Under the pieces are notes generated by a model. It saw only the letters and a list, made by a program, of their open reading frames with translations, was not told the DNA's origin and ran no database searches. From an uncultured Prevotella sp. (GTDB lineage Bacteria > Bacteroidota > Bacteroidia > Bacteroidales > Bacteroidaceae): a stretch of DNA of 13,569 bases. Each line of letters starts with the position of its first letter. The stretch's first letter is position 1. Both the position numbers and the translations under genes were made by a program. Shown piece after piece: positions 7,431 through 13,569 of this stretch. The stretch spans positions 1 through 13,569 of the forward strand of contig CAKPST010000054.1 of the NCBI GenBank assembly GCA_934183355.1, written 5' to 3'.

Positions 7431-7464
7431 TTTGTTTGTTTCTTGATTATTATTGTTAATTTTG
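7431..7464 (+). promoter_or_regulatory. Probable cysE promoter
   Basis: TAATTTTG (7457-7464) fits the -7 consensus TAnnTTTG. TTTG copies at 7431-7434 and 7435-7438 lie 22 and 18 nt upstream as possible -33 elements. The implied transcript start is near 7470, leaving a leader of about 33 nt that ends in an A-rich stretch before the ATG at 7503. The 82-bp gap after the sensor gene has no evident terminator, so read-through from the sensor is also possible. Confidence 0.5.
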
Positions 7465-7502
7465 TAGCCTAAAACATTTTTATTGAAATACAAAAAAAAC
7501 AG

Positions 7503-8390
7503 ATGAATGACAATAGTTTGACACAAATGCTCACCATGACGGTGGACAAGTTGTCTGAGCCACAGTCTTTTAAAGGGCTGTTTCATCCGCATCGTGACGG
7601 CAATCCATTGCCTTCGGGGAAAGTCCTCGAAGAAATTGTGGCATTGTCAAGGGCCATACTTTTTCCTGGTTATTATGGTAATTCGTCTGTCAACCAACAA
7701 ACCCTTCATTATCATATCGGTGTAGACGTAGAGCGCATGTATCATCTGCTGAGTCAACAGATACAGGCAGGATTGTGCTTTGTGGAAAACAATGAAGGCG
7801 ACAACTGCCAGTGCAACCTAAAGCAAATCTCAAAGAAGCTTGCTACTCAGCTCATATCTCGTCTGCCTGCTATACGAGAAGTACTAGGCACTGATGTTAT
7901 TGCTGCATATAATGGCGACCCTGCCGCAGAGAGTACAAGCGAAGTCATCTCGTGTTATCCGATAATCAAAACCCTCACTAACTATCGTATTGCCCACGAA
8001 CTTGCTGTGCTTGGTGTGCCGCTTATTCCGCGTATGCTCACTGAGCTTGCCCATTCGGAGACAGGCATAGATATTCACCCCAACGCCACTATTGGCAAAT
8101 ACTTTACCATCGACCACGGCACTGGTGTAGTAATAGGGGCCACGTGTGTTATTGGCGACAATGTGAAGATTTATCAAGGAGTGACGCTTGGTGCCAAGAG
8201 TTTCCCACTTGATGACGAGGGCAATCCGATGAAGGGCATTCCACGCCATCCTATAATAGGCAATAATGTCATCATATATGCCAATGCCACGGTGTTAGGC
8301 AGGATAAAGATTGGTGACGGATGTGTAATTGGAGCCAATATGTGGGTGACAGAAGATATGGAGGCAGAGACAATAAAGGCTAAGAAATAA
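7503..8390 (+). CDS. cysE: Serine O-acetyltransferase
   Basis: This 295-aa enzyme transfers acetyl from acetyl-CoA to L-serine, making O-acetylserine for cysteine synthesis in the cytoplasm. The first 190 or so residues form the helical N-terminal domain with the conserved HELAVLGVPLIPRMLTE region. From about 190 onwards it is a left-handed beta-helix of hexapeptide repeats (IDIHPNATIGKY, VVIGATCVIGDNVKIYQGVTLG, IIGNNVIIYANATVLG). The signature DHGTGVVIG holds D204 and H205, the catalytic pair known in this family. The insert loop AKSFPLDDEGNPMKGIPRHP is also family-typical. The N-terminal domain is of the long type found in Bacteroidetes. It has its own promoter-like box upstream and is followed after 61 bp by the rRNA methyltransferase gene. 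No cysK or sulfate genes are present, so it is not in a cysteine operon here. Confidence 0.95.
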   Translation: MNDNSLTQMLTMTVDKLSEPQSFKGLFHPHRDGNPLPSGKVLEEIVALSRAILFPGYYGNSSVNQQTLHYHIGVDVERMYHLLSQQIQAGLCFVENNEGDNCQCNLKQISKKLATQLISRLPAIREVLGTDVIAAYNGDPAAESTSEVISCYPIIKTLTNYRIAHELAVLGVPLIPRMLTELAHSETGIDIHPNATIGKYFTIDHGTGVVIGATCVIGDNVKIYQGVTLGAKSFPLDDEGNPMKGIPRHPIIGNNVIIYANATVLGRIKIGDGCVIGANMWVTEDMEAETIKAKK

Positions 8391-8451
8391 AGTCTGTACA
8401 TAAACTTGTAAATAATAAAACTTGAAAAAATAATTGCTTTTATAAACAAAA

Positions 8452-9963
8452 ATGAATGAATTTGAACTGATTGCCAAGACATTCATGGGTCTTGAACCCG
8501 TCCTGGCAAAAGAGCTTACCCAGATGGGTGCCAACAATGTGGAGATAGGTCGCCGTATGGTGTCGTTCACTGGTGACAAGGAAATGATGTATAGAGCCAA
8601 CTTCCAGCTCCACACAGCTATACGCATCCTTAAACCTATAGCACGCTTCAAGGCGGCTTCTGCTGATGATGTGTATGAGGAAATCAAGAAGATTGACTGG
8701 AGTCAGTACATTGAGAAGGGTAAGACTTTCTCGGTTGATTCAGTGGTCTACTCTGAGGAGTTCCGCAATTCACGCTTCGTTACTTATAAGGTGAAGGATG
8801 CCATTGTAGACCAGTTCCGTGAGAAGACAGGCACACGTCCAAACATCTCTGTAAGCAATCCTGACATTCGTCTCAACATCCACATCGCTGAAACTTCAGC
8901 CACTCTGTCACTCGACTCAAGTGGTGAATCGCTTCATCGCCGTGGCTATCGTCAGGAGTCGGTTGAGGCTCCTCTCAACGAGGTGCTTGCAGCAGGAATG
9001 ATACTTATGACTGGTTGGCAGGGTGAGACCGACTTCATCGATCCTATGTGTGGTTCAGGTACACTCGCTATTGAGGCTGCTCTCATTGCTCATAACATGA
9101 GTCCTGGAGTTTTCCGCAAGGAGTTTGCTTTCGAAAAGTGGCCCGACTTCGATGCCGAGTTGTTCGACTCAATCTACAACGACGATACACAGGAGCGTGA
9201 GTTCACACATCATATATATGGTTACGACATTGATATGAAGGCTGTCAATACAGCTCGTCTGAATGTGCGTGCCGCAGGTTTGACCAAGGACATAACTATC
9301 GAATGTGCCGATTTCAAGGACTTCACTAAGCCTGCAGAGAAGAGCATTCTTGTAGTAAATCCTCCTTATGGAGAGCGTATTTCTACACCTAACCTTCTCA
9401 ATACTTACAAGATGATAGGCGAGCGTCTGAAGCATGCGTTCATGGGTAACGAGGCTTGGGTGTTGAGCTATCGTCAAGAGTGTTTTGAAGCTATTGGTCT
9501 GAAGCCATCAATCAAGATTCCTGTTTACAATGGTTCGCTGGAGTGCGAGTTCCGCAAGTACAGCATCTTTGACGGTACAATGAAGGATTTCCGTCAGGAA
9601 GGTGGCATCGTGAAGACTGAGGACGAGAAGCGTCAGATGGCAGAGAAGCACCGCTTTAAGAAGAACCGTGAGTTCAAGAAGCGTCTCGATGAGGATGCAG
9701 AGAATGCTGAGGCTGATATTCGTTCATTCAAGTTCCGTTCTATGGAGCGTCGCAAGGATCGCGATGAGAACGAAGGCGGCAAGCGTGGCGGCAAGTCATT
9801 TGGTGGCGGCAAGCGTTTCGACCGCGATGAAGAAAAGTCGTTTGGCAAGCGTGGTGGCAAGCCGTATGGCAAGCGCGACGACAAGTCGTTCGGTAAGGGA
9901 TTCAAGGGCGACCGTAAGGGTGGCAGAGGTTTCAACAAAAATCGTTTCGAAGATGAAGATTAA
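8452..9963 (+). CDS. rlmL: THUMP-domain 23S rRNA (guanine-N2) methyltransferase, RlmL type
   Basis: This 503-aa protein has an N-terminal ferredoxin-like/THUMP RNA-binding part (roughly residues 1-160) and a Rossmann-fold methyltransferase. SAM-binding motif I is DPMCGSGT (197-204) and the catalytic motif is NPPYGER (303-309), which together mark N2-guanine RNA methyltransferases of the RlmL/YpsC group (COG0116). E. coli RlmL carries a second methyltransferase half (RlmK) that is absent here. Modification of the G2445 equivalent in 23S rRNA with SAM is the expected role; the exact target is inferred. The C-terminus from about residue 400 is charged, and 441-503 is a Gly/Lys/Arg/Phe repeat tail that probably contacts RNA and is not part of the catalytic core. 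The stop overlaps the ptpA start by 11 bp, so the two are probably translated from one mRNA. An A-rich stretch precedes the ATG; no clear promoter box was seen in 8391-8451. Confidence 0.93.
   Translation: MNEFELIAKTFMGLEPVLAKELTQMGANNVEIGRRMVSFTGDKEMMYRANFQLHTAIRILKPIARFKAASADDVYEEIKKIDWSQYIEKGKTFSVDSVVYSEEFRNSRFVTYKVKDAIVDQFREKTGTRPNISVSNPDIRLNIHIAETSATLSLDSSGESLHRRGYRQESVEAPLNEVLAAGMILMTGWQGETDFIDPMCGSGTLAIEAALIAHNMSPGVFRKEFAFEKWPDFDAELFDSIYNDDTQEREFTHHIYGYDIDMKAVNTARLNVRAAGLTKDITIECADFKDFTKPAEKSILVVNPPYGERISTPNLLNTYKMIGERLKHAFMGNEAWVLSYRQECFEAIGLKPSIKIPVYNGSLECEFRKYSIFDGTMKDFRQEGGIVKTEDEKRQMAEKHRFKKNREFKKRLDEDAENAEADIRSFKFRSMERRKDRDENEGGKRGGKSFGGGKRFDRDEEKSFGKRGGKPYGKRDDKSFGKGFKGDRKGGRGFNKNRFEDED
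9772..9933 (+). repeat. Coding repeat: Gly/Lys/Arg-rich tail of the RlmL-type methyltransferase
   Basis: Residues 441-494 of the methyltransferase repeat a short basic unit: KSFG occurs three times and KPYG once, joined by GGKR, GKRGG and GKRDD linkers. At the DNA level, near-copies of GGCAAGCGT recur. The composition resembles RGG/RG tails of RNA-binding proteins. The degenerate internal repeats make the region prone to length change between strains. Confidence 0.8.
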
Positions 9964-12181
9964 GTATATTTCAACATTTCTGTTTGGGCTGCTTGCTTCG
10001 TTCTCAATAGGCGTTAGTGCGCAGACTCTCAAGACATTTACACTCGAAGACCTTAACTTCGGAGGAACCAATTATCGCAACATGGTTCCAAAGTCGCGCA
10101 ACTGCACATGGTGGGGCGACCAACTGATACGTCGTAATGGTGATGCATGCTACATTGTAAACAAGACCAACGGCAAGGAGACTCTTCTCTTTGCCATCAA
10201 CGACCTTAACCAATGGGCAGGTCAGACACGTGACCGTAAGTTTGCTTCGCTTGCAGGTGTACAGTTTCCTTATGCTGCAAAGTCATGGGTGGTTGTAGAT
10301 ACAGGTGAGAAGGTGTACGTCATCGACTTTAAGAAGCATTGCCTTGTAAGTGTCATTGAGTTTGAGGATGGCGAGCAGGTACTTGAATCTAACTATAAGG
10401 CAGGCACTGTTGCTTATCTTAAAGACTCAAACCTTTATCTCCGTCAGGGCGATAAAAACTGGCAACTGTCTAAGGATGGCTCACGTGAGATAGTCTACGG
10501 ACAGTCGGTTCACCGTGATGAGTTCGGCATAAATAAGGGTACATTCTTCAGCAACAGCGGTACAAAGCTTGCTTTCTATCGTATGGACCAGTCGATGGTG
10601 ACCGATTACCCACAGGTGAACATTCCTGAGATTGATGGTTTCAACCATCCAGAGACTCAGTCTTGTATAGCTACAGTAGCCCCAGACAAGTATCCAATGA
10701 CAGGCGAAACTTCACACAAGGTGACTGTTGGTGTCTTCGATACAGCAACGGGTAAGACTGTATATCTTAAGGTTGGCGATCCTACTGATCGTTATTTCAC
10801 AAACATTGCATGGAGCCCAGATGACAAGACTATATATATGTTTGAGCTCAACCGCGATCAGAATGATTGTCGTCTCGTAAGCTATGATGCTGCAACGGGT
10901 GAGAAGTCGGGAGAACTTTATCGTGAGACCGACGAGAAGTATGTCGAGCCCCAGCACCCAATCATCTTCTTGCCGTGGGACAACACCAAGTTCCTTATGC
11001 AGAGTCAGAAGGATGGCTACAACCACCTTTACCTCTGCACACTTGGCAAGCATGGTAGCCGTATGGCCCATAACACAGAGTCGCTGGACATCCAGCAGCT
11101 CACTTCTGGCAAGTGGGTGGTAATGGACGTGCTTGGTTTCAACACAAAGCGTCAGAGTGTTATTATCGCTTCTAATGAGCTTAGTCCAATTCAGCGCAAT
11201 CTCTTTGCTGTTGATATTAAGACAGGTAAGCGTACACGAGTGGATGAGACAGGCGACGGATGGCACAATGGTGTGTTGAGCGAGAGTGGAGCATTTGTAT
11301 ACGATAGATACTCTTCTCCAGATGTTCCAAATAATATTGCTGTGGTGAACACCGGAAATGGCAAGCACTTCAGTTATTTCCGTGCAGAGGATCCTTGGAA
11401 GGGCTATAACGTTCCTGAGTATTCATGTGGCACAGTTAAGGCTGCTGATGGTGAAACCGACCTATACTGGCGTATGGTTAAGCCAACCAATTTCGATCCT
11501 AATAAGAAGTATCCTGCCATTGTCTATGTGTATGGTGGTCCTCATGCTCACAATGTTGATGCACGTTGGCATTACTCTTCACGCTCATGGGAGACATACA
11601 TGGCGCAGAATGGCTATCTACTCTTCATACTCGACAACCGTGGCTCGGAGAATCGTGGTAAGAAGTTTGAGCAGGCTACATTCCGTCAGCTCGGTCAGGA
11701 GGAGATGAAAGACCAGATGAAGGGTGTTGAATATTTGAAGAGTCTTGATTATGTTGATGCCGATCGTATTGGTGTTCATGGATGGAGTTTCGGTGGTTAT
11801 ATGACTATCTCGCTTATGACCAACTATCCTGATGTATTTAAGGTGGGCGTTGCAGGCGGTCCTGTTATTGACTGGCACTGGTATGAGGTGATGTATGGCG
11901 AACGCTATATGGATACTCCGCAGACCAACCCAGAGGGATATAAGAAGACCTCATTGCTCTACAAGGCTAAGGATCTCAAGGGTAAGCTACAGATTATCAC
12001 TGGCTACAACGACCCGACAGTTGTTCCGCAGCACTGTTTTACATTCCTCAAGGCTTGCATTGCTGCTGGTACACAGCCCGACTTCTTTGTTTATCCGGGC
12101 GAACCGCACAATATGCGCGGACATCAGAGCACTCACTTGCATGAGCGTATCAGCCAGTATTTCTTTGATTATTTGAAGTAA
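9953..12181 (+). CDS. ptpA: Secreted S9 prolyl tripeptidyl peptidase (PtpA-like)
   Basis: The 742-aa product begins with a signal peptide (MKIKY, hydrophobic core, GVSA; likely cut after A23), so it acts in the periplasm or envelope. An N-terminal beta-propeller (about 30-490) precedes an alpha/beta-hydrolase domain. The catalytic triad is Ser612 in GWSFGGY, Asp687 in GYNDP and His719 in GEPHNM. The propeller motif HRDEFGI (187-193, with E190), followed by KGTFFS and LAFYRMDQSMV, and the hydrolase stretch GVAGGPVIDW then YGERY match the Porphyromonas gingivalis prolyl tripeptidyl peptidase much better than classical DPP IV, which has a Glu-Glu pair. PtpA removes N-terminal Xaa-Xaa-Pro tripeptides, feeding peptide uptake. 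The start at 9953 lies inside the end of the methyltransferase gene (11-bp overlap) and is the only ATG giving a signal peptide; longer in-frame starts back to 9668 only add sequence from the overlapping gene. A DPP IV-like specificity cannot be fully excluded. Confidence 0.92.
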   Translation: MKIKYISTFLFGLLASFSIGVSAQTLKTFTLEDLNFGGTNYRNMVPKSRNCTWWGDQLIRRNGDACYIVNKTNGKETLLFAINDLNQWAGQTRDRKFASLAGVQFPYAAKSWVVVDTGEKVYVIDFKKHCLVSVIEFEDGEQVLESNYKAGTVAYLKDSNLYLRQGDKNWQLSKDGSREIVYGQSVHRDEFGINKGTFFSNSGTKLAFYRMDQSMVTDYPQVNIPEIDGFNHPETQSCIATVAPDKYPMTGETSHKVTVGVFDTATGKTVYLKVGDPTDRYFTNIAWSPDDKTIYMFELNRDQNDCRLVSYDAATGEKSGELYRETDEKYVEPQHPIIFLPWDNTKFLMQSQKDGYNHLYLCTLGKHGSRMAHNTESLDIQQLTSGKWVVMDVLGFNTKRQSVIIASNELSPIQRNLFAVDIKTGKRTRVDETGDGWHNGVLSESGAFVYDRYSSPDVPNNIAVVNTGNGKHFSYFRAEDPWKGYNVPEYSCGTVKAADGETDLYWRMVKPTNFDPNKKYPAIVYVYGGPHAHNVDARWHYSSRSWETYMAQNGYLLFILDNRGSENRGKKFEQATFRQLGQEEMKDQMKGVEYLKSLDYVDADRIGVHGWSFGGYMTISLMTNYPDVFKVGVAGGPVIDWHWYEVMYGERYMDTPQTNPEGYKKTSLLYKAKDLKGKLQIITGYNDPTVVPQHCFTFLKACIAAGTQPDFFVYPGEPHNMRGHQSTHLHERISQYFFDYLK

Positions 12182-12191
12182 GAATAAAAGT

Positions 12192-12228
12192 CCCATCCCT
12201 TCTCCTTTCTCTAAAGGAGGGGAATGGG
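12192..12228 (+). terminator. Long hairpin after ptpA (terminator-like or intergenic repeat)
   Basis: The left arm CCCATCCCTTCTCCTTT and right arm AAAGGAGGGGAATGGG pair with a few mismatches or bulges around a CTCT loop. The stem starts 11 nt after the ptpA stop. It is followed by CTACTATTTAAC, not a T run, so it is not a textbook intrinsic terminator. It may still stabilise the ptpA mRNA 3' end or partly end transcription before purD. Pyrimidine-rich CCCCTCC-type hairpins are common between Bacteroidetes genes and may be a dispersed repeat. Confidence 0.5.
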
Positions 12229-12258
12229 CTACTATTTAACATAAAAACAAAATAAAAA

Positions 12259-13527
12259 ATGAAAGTTCTTTTGTTGGGAAGCGGCGGCAGAGAGCACGCC
12301 TTGGCATGGAAAATCGCCCAAAGCGACAAGTGTAAAAAACTCTTCATTGCTCCAGGCAATGCCGGTACTGCATCTGTTGGCGAGAATGTGGCTATCAAGG
12401 CCGACGACTTTGAAACGCTGAAGCAGTTCTGCGTCGAGAATGGTGTTGACATTGTTGTAGTAGGTCCGGAGGACCCATTAGTGAAGGGTGTCTATGATGA
12501 TTTCCGCGATGACGAGCGCACTAAGAATATCCCGGTTATTGGTCCGTCAAAGGCAGGTGCTGTGCTTGAGGGCAGTAAGGATTTCGCCAAGCGTTTCATG
12601 ATGCGCCATAATATTCCTACTGCAAAATACGAGACTTTCGACGGCACCACGCTCGACGAGGGACTAAAGTTCCTTGAGACTCTCAAGGCTCCTTATGTGC
12701 TCAAGGCTGATGGACTTTGTGCTGGCAAGGGCGTACTTATTCTCCCAACTCTTGAGGAGGCAAAGAAGGAGTTGCGTGAGATGCTTGGCGGCATGTTCGG
12801 CAATGCTTCTGCACGTGTCGTAATCGAGGAGTTCCTTAGCGGCATCGAGTGCTCAGTGTTTGTGCTTACTGATGGTAAGAACTACAAGATTTTGCCTGAG
12901 GCAAAGGATTACAAGCGCATCGGCGAGCACGATACGGGCTTGAATACAGGTGGTATGGGTAGTGTTTCCCCAGTTCCGTTTGCAGATGAGGCTTGGATGA
13001 AGAAGGTGGACGAACGCATAATCCGCCCAACTGTTGATGGATTGGCTGAGGAAGGTATCGACTACAAGGGTTTCATCTTCTTCGGACTCATCAATGTAGA
13101 CGGCGAACCGATGGTTATCGAGTACAACTGCCGTATGGGCGACCCCGAGACAGAGAGTGTGATGTTGCGTCTTAAGAGTGATATTGTTGACCTCTTTGAG
13201 GGTGTAGTAGCTGGCGACCTTGATAAGCGTCAGATTGAATTTGACGAGCGTGCTGCTGTCTGCGTGATGCTTGTGAGTGGCGGTTATCCCGAGGCTTACA
13301 AGAAGGGCTTCGTCATCAGTGGTATTGACAAGGTCGATGGTTCGGTTGTCTTCCATGCTGGCACAGCTGAGAAGGATGGCAATGTCGTAACAAATGGTGG
13401 TCGTGTCATTGCTGTCAGCTCTTATGGTAAGGATAAGGCTGAGGCACTCGCCAAGTCATTTGCTGAAGCTCAGAAGATAGAGTTTGAAGGCAAGTACTTC
13501 CGTCGTGACATTGGTCAGGACTTATAA
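12259..13527 (+). CDS. purD: Phosphoribosylamine-glycine ligase (GAR synthetase)
   Basis: This 422-aa ATP-grasp enzyme joins 5-phosphoribosylamine and glycine with ATP to give glycinamide ribonucleotide, an early step of de novo purine synthesis in the cytoplasm. The N-terminal domain shows [11 protein letters not shown] (7-17), PGNAGT (32-37) and GPEDPLV (69-75). The ATP-grasp core shows [11 protein letters not shown] (149-159), [12 protein letters not shown] and the metal/ATP site [12 protein letters not shown] (288-299). The C-terminal domain ends with [11 protein letters not shown] and FRRDIG. Length and all signature motifs are as expected for a stand-alone PurD. It is preceded by an A-rich stretch (12236-12258) without a Shine-Dalgarno site, typical of the phylum, and by the hairpin after ptpA. 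No clear promoter box was seen between hairpin and ATG, so it may be read partly from upstream. No other purine genes lie in the window. Confidence 0.97.
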   Translation: MKVLLLGSGGREHALAWKIAQSDKCKKLFIAPGNAGTASVGENVAIKADDFETLKQFCVENGVDIVVVGPEDPLVKGVYDDFRDDERTKNIPVIGPSKAGAVLEGSKDFAKRFMMRHNIPTAKYETFDGTTLDEGLKFLETLKAPYVLKADGLCAGKGVLILPTLEEAKKELREMLGGMFGNASARVVIEEFLSGIECSVFVLTDGKNYKILPEAKDYKRIGEHDTGLNTGGMGSVSPVPFADEAWMKKVDERIIRPTVDGLAEEGIDYKGFIFFGLINVDGEPMVIEYNCRMGDPETESVMLRLKSDIVDLFEGVVAGDLDKRQIEFDERAAVCVMLVSGGYPEAYKKGFVISGIDKVDGSVVFHAGTAEKDGNVVTNGGRVIAVSSYGKDKAEALAKSFAEAQKIEFEGKYFRRDIGQDL

Positions 13528-13569
13528 TAGGACATATTTGCCGATATATATATTAGAAGGGTATGGCTC

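Noticed and set aside
7427..7434. TATTTTTG as a second -7 box before cysE
   Set aside because: It matches the consensus but has no TTG-like -33 element in the A-rich sequence upstream; the box at 7457 is better placed.
8391..8451. Promoter or terminator between cysE and the rRNA methyltransferase gene
   Set aside because: The gap is AT-rich but has no exact TAnnTTTG box and no hairpin; nothing firm can be named.
9668..9952. In-frame extension of ptpA back to 9668
   Set aside because: It runs through the methyltransferase repeat tail in another frame, is Arg/Ser/Ala-rich nonsense, and would bury the signal peptide.
10712..11368. Open frame on the minus strand (218 codons) opposite ptpA
   Set aside because: It is antisense to the peptidase propeller; the product has no family features and no upstream signals.
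13563..13569. ATG near the right edge as the start of another gene
   Set aside because: Only two codons are visible and the AGAAGG before it is too close to act as a normal ribosome site, so nothing can be supported.

Overview
The window looks like a chromosomal segment from a member of the Bacteroidetes, most likely Prevotellaceae (Prevotella/Segatella type). The grounds are: promoter -7 boxes of the TAnnTTTG type (TATCTTTG twice, TAATTTTG once); A-rich start regions without clear Shine-Dalgarno sites; a TonB-dependent-receptor-like barrel ending with an RLRPRE motif; a very close PtpA-type prolyl tripeptidyl peptidase; an orphan membrane sensor resembling the DUF5112/DUF5113 kinase-like proteins; and moderate GC. 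The taxon is inferred from protein and promoter style, not from a marker gene.

Left part (1-3656). The window opens inside the 3' end of an outer-membrane beta-barrel gene on the plus strand. It converges on three minus-strand genes, which read right to left: a LacI-family regulator (3656-2595), an NhaC-family Na+/H+ antiporter (2480-1188) and an uncharacterised 279-aa protein (1146-307). The last two are 41 bp apart and probably co-transcribed. A strong hairpin (2531-2566) separates the regulator from the antiporter.

Divergent promoter region (3657-3814). Two back-to-back TATCTTTG boxes serve the lacI gene and, rightwards, a 1201-aa membrane sensor. A perfect TGTGC-GAAA-GCACA palindrome lies between them and is a candidate operator. 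The sensor's box sits only 8 nt before its ATG, so its mRNA may be leaderless or nearly so.

Centre (3815-7420). The sensor is the most unusual gene here. It reads as two kinase-like modules in tandem, each with a signal-like or membrane segment, a periplasmic helical region, a membrane segment and a cytoplasmic part. The first module has an intact HATPase core, but Ala stands where the H-box His would align. The second has a His in an HETMYYP motif followed by a degenerate ATPase-like end. No response regulator lies next to it.

Right part (7421-13569). All genes are on the plus strand: serine O-acetyltransferase (cysE) behind its own promoter; a THUMP-domain 23S rRNA methyltransferase (RlmL type) with a Gly/Lys/Arg-rich repeat tail; a secreted PtpA-type prolyl tripeptidyl peptidase whose start overlaps the methyltransferase stop by 11 bp; a long hairpin; and purD of purine synthesis. 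These are mostly housekeeping functions with no obvious shared pathway. I see no mobile elements, CRISPR arrays, tRNA or rRNA genes.
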